Below, piece after piece: positions 26,572-35,060 of a stretch of DNA of 64,000 bases. The stretch is from Acinetobacter sp. WC-141. GTDB lineage: Bacteria > Pseudomonadota > Gammaproteobacteria > Pseudomonadales > Moraxellaceae. The notes beneath the pieces were generated by a model. It had not been told where the DNA came from. It ran no database searches and saw only the letters and a program-made list of their open reading frames with translations. How positions within the stretch are numbered: the stretch's first letter is position 1; each line of letters begins with the position of its first letter. The stretch spans positions 1-64,000 of the forward strand of contig NZ_AMSS01000044.1 of the NCBI RefSeq assembly GCF_000313935.1, read 5' to 3'. A program made the position numbers and the translations under genes.

Positions 26572-26769
26572 ATGCAAATTTATTTAAATGGCGAATTAAC
26601 GGACACGCCTTGTCAAAACCTACTGCAGCTCATTCAGGCTTTGGCACTCGAAGGAAAAAGATTTGCGGTCGAATACAACCAGCAAATTATTCCAAAAAGC
26701 AAATTAGAGCAAATCACTATTGCTCAACATGACCGTATCGAAATTATTCACGCTGTTGGCGGCGGCTAA
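26572..26769 (+). CDS. thiS: Sulfur carrier protein ThiS
   Basis: ThiS is a ubiquitin-like 65-residue protein whose C-terminal Gly-Gly is adenylated and converted to thiocarboxylate, delivering sulfur for the thiazole ring of thiamine. The ending AVGGG shows the diglycine tail. The ATG at 26572 gives the family N-terminus MQIYLNGE; the frame is open for 12 codons upstream without similarity. thiG follows after 13 bp. Confidence 0.95.
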   Translation: MQIYLNGELTDTPCQNLLQLIQALALEGKRFAVEYNQQIIPKSKLEQITIAQHDRIEIIHAVGGG

Positions 26770-26782
26770 GTCGGAGTTATCC

Positions 26783-27568
26783 ATGCAAGACACCCCTCTC
26801 ATTATTGGTTCACGTTCTTTTCAATCTCGTTTATTGGTAGGAACTGGCAAATATAAAGACTTAAATGAAACAGATTTAGCCATTCAAGCGAGTGGTGCAG
26901 AAATCGTTACTGTCGCAATCCGCCGTGTGAATATTGGACAAAATCCAAATCAACCGAATTTACTGTCTGTCATTCCACCAGAAAAGTATACAATTTTGCC
27001 AAATACCGCAGGTTGTTTTGATGCTGATAGCGCAGTACGCACATGTATGTTAGCGCGTGAACTTCTAGATGGTCATAACTTGGTAAAGCTTGAAGTTTTG
27101 GGTGACGAAAAGACGTTATATCCAAATGTAACCGAGACTTTAAAAGCGGCTCGTACTTTGATTGATGACGGTTTTGAGATTATGGTCTACACCTCTGATG
27201 ATCCGATCATTGCTCAAGAACTTGAAAGTATGGGCTGTGTTGCGATTATGCCTTTAGGTAGTCTAATTGGTTCAGGTTTAGGTATCTTAAACCCACATAC
27301 TATTTCAATTATTAAAGAAAATGCAAAAGTGCCAGTTTTGGTAGATGCAGGCGTTGGTACAGCAAGTGATGCAGCTATTGCTATGGAACTTGGTTGTGAT
27401 GGCGTGTTGATGAATACAGCGATTGCAGCTGCTCAAAATCCTATTTTGATGGCTTCTGCAATGAAAAAAGCTGTTGAAGCTGGACGTGAAGCATTTTTAG
27501 CTGGACGTATGCCACGTAAACGTATGGCAAATGCAAGCTCACCAGAAACAGGGTATTTCTTTAAATAA
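26783..27568 (+). CDS. thiG: Thiazole synthase ThiG
   Basis: ThiG forms the thiazole phosphate of thiamine from deoxyxylulose phosphate, dehydroglycine and ThiS thiocarboxylate. The 262-residue TIM-barrel protein shows LLVGTGKYK near the start, the Schiff-base lysine in LVKLEVLGD (about residue 97), and the phosphate-binding glycines in [21 protein letters not shown]. The ATG at 26783 is preferred over upstream in-frame starts because it follows a GGAG site and gives the family length. It forms a unit with thiS; no TPP riboswitch was recognised upstream. Confidence 0.97.
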   Translation: MQDTPLIIGSRSFQSRLLVGTGKYKDLNETDLAIQASGAEIVTVAIRRVNIGQNPNQPNLLSVIPPEKYTILPNTAGCFDADSAVRTCMLARELLDGHNLVKLEVLGDEKTLYPNVTETLKAARTLIDDGFEIMVYTSDDPIIAQELESMGCVAIMPLGSLIGSGLGILNPHTISIIKENAKVPVLVDAGVGTASDAAIAMELGCDGVLMNTAIAAAQNPILMASAMKKAVEAGREAFLAGRMPRKRMANASSPETGYFFK

Positions 27569-27634
27569 TCTATTTCTTGCAAGAACACAGCCTTTAATTG
27601 CCGTTGTAATTTTAGTGCAACTTGTATAGCCATT

Positions 27635-27740
27635 TTACTTTTCAAAGATGAAAAGTAACAAAAATCTTTTGTTTCGCTGATATTACATCCATGTAATACA
27701 GCGAAACGGTGGCATCCATGCCACTTCACGATAGTTACCG
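27635..27740. repeat. Dispersed structured repeat, copy 1
   Basis: Three consecutive stem-loops lie between the convergent thiG and yaaA genes. Stem A is TTACTTTTCA / TGAAAAGTAA (27635-27658, loop AAGA). Stem B is GTTTCGCTG, bulged A, TATTACAT, CC, ATGTAATA, CAGCGAAAC (27671-27707). Stem C is GTGGCAT, CC, ATGCCAC (27709-27724). It is followed by CACGATAG. The same layout with changed stem sequences is at 41499-41604. The full extent and orientation are not established. Confidence 0.8.
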
Positions 27741-27766
27741 CTTACGAGAGTTTAACTTGAGTAAGG

Positions 27767-28546
27767 CTAAGCCACTTGCTCATCGCGCTTAAATACCAAC
27801 TCTTTTGCTGATGAATTCTCAGCATCAAAGTAGTACCCATCTGTATTAAACGCTTTAATATCCTCAGCTTTATTTAATTGGTTCTCAATCATAAAACGAG
27901 CCATTAAACCGCGTGCTTTTTTCGCATAGAAACTAATGACTTTATATTTGCCATTTTTCTGGTCAAGAAAAACAGGCTTTACAATTTCAGCCTTAATTTT
28001 CTTTTCATTGACAGACTTGTAATACTCATCTGAAGCTAGGTTTACAAGCAAATCAGATTTAATTGCGGCCAAATCTTCATTAATCTGGTTCGTGATAATT
28101 TCACCCCAGAACTCATATAAATTATGGCCACGTAAATTTTTTAATTTAGTACCCATCTCAAGACGGTAAGGCATCATTAAATCTAAAGGACGCAATAAAC
28201 CATATAAACCAGAGAGCATACGTAAATGCTGCTGAGCAAAATCAATATCTTTGTCTGTTAAGTGATAAGCATCTAAACCCGTATAGACATCACCTTTAAA
28301 CGCATAAATTGCCTGACGGGCATTTGAAAAATCAAATTCGGGATTCCAGTCTCTGAATCGGTCTGCATTTAGTGTGGCAATTTTTTCACTGACACTCATT
28401 AAACTCGCAATTTCCGAAGCAGAAAGTTTACGGCAAACATCAATTAATTGCGCTGAGTGTTCTAACAAGCGAGGCTGAGTAAACTCATCTGTAGGTAACG
28501 CTGTTTCATAATCCAAAGTTTTTGCAGGAGAAATTAAAGCAAGCAT
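27767..28546 (-). CDS. yaaA: Peroxide stress protein YaaA
   Basis: YaaA (UPF0246/DUF328) lowers free iron and protects DNA and proteins during H2O2 stress in E. coli. The 259-residue protein begins [12 protein letters not shown], the family start, and includes SDRFRDW-like and [15 protein letters not shown] segments and the [10 protein letters not shown] motif. The ATG at 28546 with an AGG-type site is preferred over the TTG at 28552. It is monocistronic and convergent with thiG across the structured repeat. Confidence 0.95.
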   Translation of the reverse strand: MLALISPAKTLDYETALPTDEFTQPRLLEHSAQLIDVCRKLSASEIASLMSVSEKIATLNADRFRDWNPEFDFSNARQAIYAFKGDVYTGLDAYHLTDKDIDFAQQHLRMLSGLYGLLRPLDLMMPYRLEMGTKLKNLRGHNLYEFWGEIITNQINEDLAAIKSDLLVNLASDEYYKSVNEKKIKAEIVKPVFLDQKNGKYKVISFYAKKARGLMARFMIENQLNKAEDIKAFNTDGYYFDAENSSAKELVFKRDEQVA

Positions 28547-28670
28547 AGACAACCTGAAAAATTATTCTTAATACCAACTATAACAGTAGATATTTTTTAA
28601 TGCTAACTCGTGTTTTCAATGACGACTATCGGTAAAATAGCATCACGTATTGTTATTTAGCGGTTCTTAT

Positions 28671-29303
28671 ATGTCTGAGCAAACTTTCATCCAGGGTCCA
28701 GTAGGTAAAATTGAACTTTTCGTTGACCGCCCTGAAGGTGAAATCAAAGGCTTTGCGGTTGTATGTCATCCGCACCCATTGCAAGGTGGAACCCCTCAAC
28801 ATAAAGTCCCTGCCCTTTTAACCCAAATCTTTAATGAATATGGTTGCATTGTTTACCGCCCGAGCTTCCGTGGCCTAGGTGGCAGTGAAGGCGTTCATGA
28901 TGAAGGCCATGGTGAAACTGAAGATATCTTAGCTGTCATTGAACATGTTCGTAAGCTTCATGAAGGCCTACCATTTTATGCAGGTGGTTTCAGTTTCGGT
29001 TCACATGTTTTGGCAAAATGCTTTGCCCAGCTTAGTCCCGAATTACGACCTATACAATTAATTCTATGCGGCTTACCAACCGCTACTGTAGTAGGCTTGC
29101 GCCACTATAAAACCCCTGAAATTCAAGGTGATATTCTGCTCATTCATGGAGAGCAAGATGACATTACCTTGCTTTCAGATGCAATTGCATGGGCAAAACC
29201 GCAGAAGCACCCAATTACGATTTTACCGGGTGCTAACCACTTCTTTACTGGCTATTTAAAACAGCTTCGTCAAATCATTACACGCTTTATTATTATGAAA
29301 TAA
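28671..29303 (+). CDS. Alpha/beta hydrolase
   Basis: This 210-residue protein of the alpha/beta fold lacks a signal peptide. HPHPLQGGTPQHKV (about 35-48) is the oxyanion region of a known group of small bacterial hydrolases. The nucleophile elbow is GFSFGS (Ser about 107), the acid is in HGEQDDI and the histidine in GANHFF. The substrate is unknown. The ATG at 28671 starts MSEQTFIQGPVG. A longer frame opens 7 codons upstream but lacks support. Confidence 0.88.
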   Translation: MSEQTFIQGPVGKIELFVDRPEGEIKGFAVVCHPHPLQGGTPQHKVPALLTQIFNEYGCIVYRPSFRGLGGSEGVHDEGHGETEDILAVIEHVRKLHEGLPFYAGGFSFGSHVLAKCFAQLSPELRPIQLILCGLPTATVVGLRHYKTPEIQGDILLIHGEQDDITLLSDAIAWAKPQKHPITILPGANHFFTGYLKQLRQIITRFIIMK

Positions 29304-29311
29304 AGTGTATT

Positions 29312-29342
29312 TGATGGGCATAGATTGTGTCTATGTCCATCA
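29312..29342. other. 13-bp hairpin without T-tract
   Basis: TGATGGGCATAGA / TCTATGTCCATCA (one G-U pair) with a 5-base loop follows the hydrolase gene by 8 bp. It lacks a U-run, so it is not a classic terminator. It could stabilise the 3' end or fold in the leader of the rnz transcript. Confidence 0.5.
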
Positions 29343-29501
29343 TCTTATGAGCACTGTAACTGCTAAAAATTATTCCAACTTAATCCAAGACGGGCCAAAT
29401 ATTTTTTTACTCGGTCGCTATTATTTGTTCACCATAATTTCTATAAAATTTTATAAGTGTCTATAATCTCTCTAAACATTTGACTAAAAAATTCCAACAA
29501 T

Positions 29502-30470
29502 ATCCTTCATTTTACTTTTTTAGGTACTTCTTCAGGTGTACCTACCCTGACACGTAATGTTTCAGGATTAGCAATTCGTAATAGTAAAAATAAGGACTGG
29601 ATTTTAGTTGATGCTGGTGAAGGTACGCAGCACCGCATTCAACAAGCCAGACTTTCTCTACAAAACCTAGTTGCCATTTGTATTACACACGTTCATGGCG
29701 ACCATTGTTATGGCCTAATTGGTTTATTGGCAAGTGCAGGCATGAATGCCCGCAGCAAACCGTTAATAGTGATTGCGCCGAAAGAAATTCAACAATGGTT
29801 TGAAATCACTGCTCAACTTACAGATTTACATTTACCCTATTCAATCGAATTTATTGATATTAATGAGGCGCTCGAATCACAGCGACTCACTAATGAACTA
29901 TTAGTTCAGGCGCATCCACTTAGTCATCGTGTTCCAAGTTTTGCCTTTAGTATTTATATGAAAACGACGCAAAAAAAGTTAGACATTCAAACTTTAACTC
30001 AGCTTGGCATACCTAAAGGCGATATTTGGGGTCATTTAAAACGAGGCTACGATGTTGACTTTGAGGGACGAGTTTTAAAATCTAAAGACTTTATCAAAAT
30101 TCAAAATCAGCAAATTCATGTAATTATAGGTGGAGATAATGATCAGCCTGAACTATTAGCCGATGCTTGTAAGGATGCTCAACTACTTATTCACGAATCG
30201 ACTTATTTGCAAACAGTTTTAGATAAAGTAGGCAAAGGTCCAATGCATAGCTCAGCAAAAATGGTGGCTGAATTTGCAGAGCAGCAATCTCTGGATAATT
30301 TAATTCTGACGCATTTTAGTCCCCGACATCAGGATAAAGCTGGACAGCTAGCTATTGCCGAAGAAGTTCACCAGTTTTATACAGGTCATTTTTATTTAGC
30401 GAATGATTTCGATGAGTTTTCTTTAAACGAAGCTGGACAGCTTTTAAAAATCGAGAAAAAATCATGTTAG
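29502..30470 (+). CDS. rnz: Ribonuclease Z; start codon unusual
   Basis: RNase Z is the zinc endonuclease that processes tRNA 3' ends. The frame encodes all key parts: the N-terminal strand HFTFLGTSSGVPT, the metal motif HVHGDH (about residues 63-68), VIIGGDN, LLIHEST and LTHFSPRH. The first in-frame ATG (29727) lies after the metal motif and cannot be the start. No ATG, GTG or TTG lies between the upstream stop (29481) and HFTFLGTS. The best remaining candidate is ATC at 29502, giving 322 residues, a normal length. A sequence error or 1-base indel in the T6 run at 29516-29521 is the alternative: the TTG at 29480 opens the other frame. Confidence 0.8.
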   Translation: MLHFTFLGTSSGVPTLTRNVSGLAIRNSKNKDWILVDAGEGTQHRIQQARLSLQNLVAICITHVHGDHCYGLIGLLASAGMNARSKPLIVIAPKEIQQWFEITAQLTDLHLPYSIEFIDINEALESQRLTNELLVQAHPLSHRVPSFAFSIYMKTTQKKLDIQTLTQLGIPKGDIWGHLKRGYDVDFEGRVLKSKDFIKIQNQQIHVIIGGDNDQPELLADACKDAQLLIHESTYLQTVLDKVGKGPMHSSAKMVAEFAEQQSLDNLILTHFSPRHQDKAGQLAIAEEVHQFYTGHFYLANDFDEFSLNEAGQLLKIEKKSC

Positions 30471-30529
30471 CTATAAAATCGAATTTATAGAATTAGGTAC
30501 GAATAATTTTCACGTAAAGGTTAAAGTTC

Positions 30530-30557
30530 AAGAAGCTCATGATTGAGCTTCTTATTT
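30530..30557 (+). terminator. Terminator-like hairpin after rnz
   Basis: The 10-bp stem AAGAAGCTCA / TGAGCTTCTT with loop TGAT is followed by ATTTG, a weak U-run. It lies between convergent rnz and pepD. Confidence 0.6.
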
Positions 30558-30564
30558 GTAAAAA

Positions 30565-32025
30565 CTACTCTACAGATGCCAAAGCGGTTACCAACAACTT
30601 CCAGCATTTCTCTACGGTATCTACTTTAACTCGCTCGCCTGGTGCATGCGCTCCTTGAATATCTGGGCCAAACGAAACCATCTGTAAATCAGGATAATGC
30701 TCGGCAATAATCCCACACTCCAAGCCTGCATGAATTACTTTTAGATTTGGCTCAATGTTAAATGCCTTTTGATAGGCTTGTTGTAAGCACTTTAGAGCAG
30801 CTGAGTCAGGATTTGGTGTCCAACCCGACACTAAGGGCGTGAGTGCAGAAGCGATATTAAATTGACTAAAATGTGCCTGAATTTTTTCTGCAAAATCTTG
30901 AGCTTCTTGGTTCACCATTGAGCGGACCATTAAGACAGCTTTTCCGCACTCTCGATTTAGTTTTACCACCCCAATATTATTTGAAGTTTCAACTACATCT
31001 GGTAAAGCTTGACTCATACTTGCAACGCCGTAAGGGCTTGTTGCTAAAGCTTGTAACCACTCGTTTTGCTGCTGTTGAGCAATCACTTGATTCACTTCAA
31101 CACTTGTAGGTTGAATAGTTAATTGTAAGTTGTCATCAATACCTTGTAGCTGTTGTTTCCATGTCATTTGATATTCAGCAAGTAATTTTTCTAGTTCAGA
31201 TAATTGACTAGATGAAATTGCAATGGTTGCTATTGCTTCTCGGGGTAAAGCATTACGAGCTGTACCCCCTGTAAAATCAACAAGATGTCCATCAAGCTTT
31301 GCTAAATACTCATTTAAAAAGCGAGCTAAAATAACGTTGGCATTGCCACGTCCTAAATGAATATCTACACCAGAATGACCACCTTTAAGGCCAGCAACCT
31401 GAATATTTACAACCGTTAAATTTTCAGGAATTGTCTCATACGTGAGTGGCTGTTCTACTTCAACATCAATACTACCAGCACAGCCGAGATATAACTCACC
31501 CCACTCTTCTGTATCAATATTGAATAACCATTTTCCTTTTAGTACACCAGCCTCTAAAAGTCGCGCACCACTCATGCCTGCTTCTTCATCGACTGTTAAA
31601 AGAACTTCAATTGGTCCATGAGCAATGTTATTTGAGTCTAAAACTGCTAAAGCTAATGCCACCCCAATGCCATTATCAGCACCTAAAGTGGTGTCTTTAG
31701 CAATTAACCAGCCATCTTCGAGCACTGGACGAATTGGGTCTTTAAAGAAGTCATGCACTGTGCCAGTGTTGGCTTGTGTGACCATATCTAAATGGCCCTG
31801 AAGAATAACTCCAGACACATGTTCTTTACCCGCAGTCGCATTCTTACGGATAATCAAATTACCGACTTCATCTAGGTAAGTTTCTAAATTCCGACTTTCG
31901 GCCCAGTTTTGTAAAAAATTACGAAGCTGCTGTTCATGCTTGGATGGACGAGGAATAGTGCATAGTGTTTGAAAATGCTGCCAAACCACTTGAGGAGACA
32001 ACGCTGCAATATCAACTTGTGTCAT
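30565..32025 (-). CDS. pepD: Aminoacyl-histidine dipeptidase (peptidase D)
   Basis: PepD is a cytosolic M20-family zinc dipeptidase with broad specificity, including carnosine-like Xaa-His peptides. The 486-residue protein shows the first metal site GHLDMV (about 77-82), the bridging region LGADNGIGVA, the general base in DEEAGMSGA and the late HAGLECG and GAHAPGERV segments. Length matches E. coli PepD (485). The ATG at 32025 with MTQVDIAALSPQVVW is preferred over the GTG at 32034. Confidence 0.96.
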   Translation of the reverse strand: MTQVDIAALSPQVVWQHFQTLCTIPRPSKHEQQLRNFLQNWAESRNLETYLDEVGNLIIRKNATAGKEHVSGVILQGHLDMVTQANTGTVHDFFKDPIRPVLEDGWLIAKDTTLGADNGIGVALALAVLDSNNIAHGPIEVLLTVDEEAGMSGARLLEAGVLKGKWLFNIDTEEWGELYLGCAGSIDVEVEQPLTYETIPENLTVVNIQVAGLKGGHSGVDIHLGRGNANVILARFLNEYLAKLDGHLVDFTGGTARNALPREAIATIAISSSQLSELEKLLAEYQMTWKQQLQGIDDNLQLTIQPTSVEVNQVIAQQQQNEWLQALATSPYGVASMSQALPDVVETSNNIGVVKLNRECGKAVLMVRSMVNQEAQDFAEKIQAHFSQFNIASALTPLVSGWTPNPDSAALKCLQQAYQKAFNIEPNLKVIHAGLECGIIAEHYPDLQMVSFGPDIQGAHAPGERVKVDTVEKCWKLLVTALASVE

Positions 32026-32196
32026 GAAAATCACACTCTAATTATGTAAATATCTCAATAATTTCAATATACACAATGCATTAAAGATAGGTAGGGATTT
32101 CGGGAAAGATTTTGTATTTTTATATTTAATCTAAAGAGATTGTACGACTTTTCTAAAAAGCCGTACGTCATAAATCAATCTTAACAGGTATATGCC

Positions 32197-32580
32197 TTAG
32201 GTTTTCCATTCAAACGCTGAAAAGCTATGATCAGCTTTCAAACTATTTTCAACGGCCTGTGCAAGCTGACGGATAATGCTTTGCGTTTCGATTTTCTCAA
32301 ACCAATCTTGTTCTTCATCAGGATTGGCGGAGATTTCACACATTAAATGCCCTTCATGGTCTGTTTTCTGACAAGTAATAGATAATGGCAAAAGATGATT
32401 ATCGATACTGACTTCTACTTTTTCATGTTCGTGCACAATATGCTGTGCATCAAAGCCATAATGCCCCAATTGTTTAAACAGTAAAGCCGCTACATATTCT
32501 TGAGTGATATGGCATTCATTTGGTGGATGATCAAGCACCCCATGTTGTGGGCAACTGGCAATAAATTGTAATTTTTTCAT
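32197..32580 (-). CDS. Hypothetical protein, 127 residues
   Basis: I do not recognise this protein. It is soluble and acidic, without a signal peptide, and contains a Cys-His rich start (CPQHGVLDHPPNECHITQEY, about 10-28) that could hint at metal binding; the Cys/His spacing is not a known motif. The ATG at 32580 is chosen because AGGACAAAGG precedes it; another ATG is eight codons upstream. It stands between pepD and tyrA-aroA on the same strand, separated from both by more than 120 bp. Confidence 0.65.
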   Translation of the reverse strand: MKKLQFIASCPQHGVLDHPPNECHITQEYVAALLFKQLGHYGFDAQHIVHEHEKVEVSIDNHLLPLSITCQKTDHEGHLMCEISANPDEEQDWFEKIETQSIIRQLAQAVENSLKADHSFSAFEWKT

Positions 32581-32707
32581 CCTTTGTCCTAACACTTTTA
32601 TCATTATCTGCGCTTAGCATAAGCAATAAATAAACAGCAGCCAAGCCTTTAGCCCGCTGCTGCCGTTGCTATTGTGTTAGCAATTATAAAATGTGTTAGG
32701 TAAAAAG

Positions 32708-34954
32708 TTATTGGCTAACTTCGATTGTTAAGCCTGCACGATTCGCCAACTCAGTGAAAGTCGGGAAGCTTGTGGCCACCGTTTCAGTCCCTTGAATCGT
32801 AATCGGGCCAGAAGTACGAAGACCTGCCATACTAAAGCTCATAGCAATACGGTGGTCATGGTGCGATTCGATTTCACCACCAGCAAAAATTGGTGACCAA
32901 TCGCCAGATTTGCCTTTACCTTCGATAATGATGCCATCATCAGTTGGCGTGCAGTCAATGCCCATGATTTTTAAACCATCTGCCATGACCTGAATACGGT
33001 CAGACTCTTTCACACGAAGCTCTGCTGCACCAGTCAATACCGTTTGTCCTTCGGCACAAGCTGCTGCAATAAATAAAGCTGGGAATTCATCAATGGCTAA
33101 AGGTACTTGGTCTTCTGGCATATGAATGCTTTTAAGCGTGCGTGAACCTTTAATATGAATATCAGCAATAGGTTCACCACCGGCAATACGCTCATTTTCA
33201 ACAGTCAGGTCAGCACCCATCTGTTTTAAAATTTCGATTACGCCCGTACGTGTTGGGTTAATACCTACAGCTTCCAGAACAACATCGGAACCTTCAGTAA
33301 TTGCCGCACCCACCATAAAGAAAGCAGCGGATGAAATGTCTGATGGTACTTGAATGTCAGTACCCACTAATTTACCGCCACCAACAAGAGAAATCTTGTT
33401 GCCTTCGGTTTTAACATCATAACCAAATGCACGAAGCATGCGCTCTGTATGGTCACGAGTTGGCTCTGGTTCAGTTACCGAAGTTTCACCTTCAGCCCAC
33501 AAACCCGCAAGTAAAATACCAGACTTCACCTGAGCAGACGCCATTGGTAAGTCGTATTGAATGCCTTTTAATTGCTGGCTACCCGTAATGCTGACAGGTG
33601 GTGTACCTTTTTCGCCTGTAGTCTGAATTTGTGCACCCATTAAACGTAGCGGTTTAGCAATACGCTCCATTGGGCGTTTAGAAAGTGAAGCGTCACCCGT
33701 CATCACTGAGTCAAACTTTTGCGCTGATAACATGCCTGAAAGCAAACGCATGCTTGTACCAGAGTTACCCATATACAATGCACTTGCTGGCGCTTTTAAA
33801 CCATGCATGCCTACACCATGAATGGTCACTTCACCATTTTTAGGGCCTTCAATGCTTACACCCATATCACGGAAAGCTTGCAAAGTTGCCAAAGCATCTT
33901 CACCTTCAAGGAAGCCAGTGACATGAGTCGTGCCTTCGGCAATAGCACCAAACATAATGGAGCGATGTGACACAGATTTGTCACCCGGTACGGTAAATTT
34001 ACCTTTAAATGCCTTATTTCCCGGTAAGATACTGAATTGCTGTGTCACCTTATTTTTCTCCATTAAAGGTTTTTTGGCTAACATATGATTGAAATGCTGA
34101 CGTGCTGCCTGAGCGTGACCGAGTAAACCCATTAATGCATGAGAGTCTTCGTTTTCAATCAATTTTCTAAGTACGGTAAGTTGCTTTTCGAAGCCATCTA
34201 CAGCATTTAATATAGCGGTTTTATTGGCAAAGAAAATGTCATGCCACATTTGAGGATCACTAGCAGCAATACGCGAAAAATCACGAAAACCACCGGCTGC
34301 ATAACGGAAAATATCAAGATTATCTTCACGGTTTGCAAGTTGCTCGACCAAATTAAATGCCATCAAGTGCGGTAAATGACTTGTATGTGCTAAAACTTCA
34401 TCATGCTTGGCAACATCCATACAAATAACTTCAGCTTTAGCAGCTGACCAAAGTTGAATCAGTTTCTCAACTGCCCATTCTGCACTTGTGGGTAACGGCG
34501 TTAAAATAACTTTGTGATTTGCAAATAAATCGACCTTACCTGCATGAACGCCCGTATGCTCACTACCAGCAATAGGATGTCCCGGCACAAAACCTGCTGG
34601 TAAATCTTCACCAAATACAGCTTTTGCTGCATCAACGACATTACCTTTTGTACTTCCCACATCGGTTAAAATTGTGGTTTCTGACAAATAAGGTTTAATT
34701 TGCTCAAGCACTTTTTGCGTAGCGCGCACTGGCAAGGCTAAAACGACTAAATCTGCCCCTTTCACGGCTTCAACAGGATCAGAAAATCCTTCTTGTATTA
34801 AGCCAAGTGATTTTGCATCTTCTAAAGTTTTCTGTGAGCGTGTAGATGCAACAACTGTTGTCGCCAACTTTTCTGCAACAATAACACGAGCTAAACTCGA
34901 CCCGATGAGTCCTAAACCAATAAATGCAACTTTTTTAAATAGGGGTTGTGACAT
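32708..34954 (-). CDS. aroA: Fused prephenate dehydrogenase / EPSP synthase
   Basis: This 748-residue fusion joins TyrA (about 1-300, prephenate to hydroxyphenylpyruvate) with AroA (about 315-748, forming 5-enolpyruvylshikimate 3-phosphate). The TyrA half has the NAD motif GLGLIGSSLARV and the catalytic His region HPIAGSEHTG. The AroA half has PGDKSVSHR, GNSGTSMRLLSG, the RPMERI loop and DEFPALFIAAA with ESDRI. The TyrA-AroA fusion is known in Acinetobacter and related moraxellas. The ATG at 34954 is chosen over a TTG at 34978. It lies 106 bp downstream of pheA, with an inverted repeat between, so co-transcription is likely but may be modulated. Confidence 0.96.
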   Translation of the reverse strand: MSQPLFKKVAFIGLGLIGSSLARVIVAEKLATTVVASTRSQKTLEDAKSLGLIQEGFSDPVEAVKGADLVVLALPVRATQKVLEQIKPYLSETTILTDVGSTKGNVVDAAKAVFGEDLPAGFVPGHPIAGSEHTGVHAGKVDLFANHKVILTPLPTSAEWAVEKLIQLWSAAKAEVICMDVAKHDEVLAHTSHLPHLMAFNLVEQLANREDNLDIFRYAAGGFRDFSRIAASDPQMWHDIFFANKTAILNAVDGFEKQLTVLRKLIENEDSHALMGLLGHAQAARQHFNHMLAKKPLMEKNKVTQQFSILPGNKAFKGKFTVPGDKSVSHRSIMFGAIAEGTTHVTGFLEGEDALATLQAFRDMGVSIEGPKNGEVTIHGVGMHGLKAPASALYMGNSGTSMRLLSGMLSAQKFDSVMTGDASLSKRPMERIAKPLRLMGAQIQTTGEKGTPPVSITGSQQLKGIQYDLPMASAQVKSGILLAGLWAEGETSVTEPEPTRDHTERMLRAFGYDVKTEGNKISLVGGGKLVGTDIQVPSDISSAAFFMVGAAITEGSDVVLEAVGINPTRTGVIEILKQMGADLTVENERIAGGEPIADIHIKGSRTLKSIHMPEDQVPLAIDEFPALFIAAACAEGQTVLTGAAELRVKESDRIQVMADGLKIMGIDCTPTDDGIIIEGKGKSGDWSPIFAGGEIESHHDHRIAMSFSMAGLRTSGPITIQGTETVATSFPTFTELANRAGLTIEVSQ

Positions 34955-35013
34955 AACTTCAACTTTGCTTTTGCTCAAAGTTATTTAAACCATTGAGCAA
35001 TTTGTTTTTAAGC

Positions 35014-35047
35014 ATAATGACATGCTTATCTTGATGCATGTCATTAT
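35014..35047. repeat. 12-bp perfect inverted repeat between pheA and tyrA-aroA
   Basis: ATAATGACATGC and GCATGTCATTAT flank a 10-base spacer in the 106-bp gap. There is no T-tract on the minus strand, so it is not a standard terminator. It may be a hairpin in the mRNA or an operator. Confidence 0.65.
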
Positions 35048-35060
35048 TCCACATAAGTGA

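Noticed and set aside
27433..27729. 98-codon minus frame over thiG end and the repeat
   Set aside because: It is antisense to the conserved thiG sequence and runs through the structured repeat, so it is a chance frame.
32142..32166. Hairpin between the 127-residue gene and pepD
   Set aside because: It contains a mismatch and is not followed by a T-run on the minus strand, so it is too weak to call a terminator.
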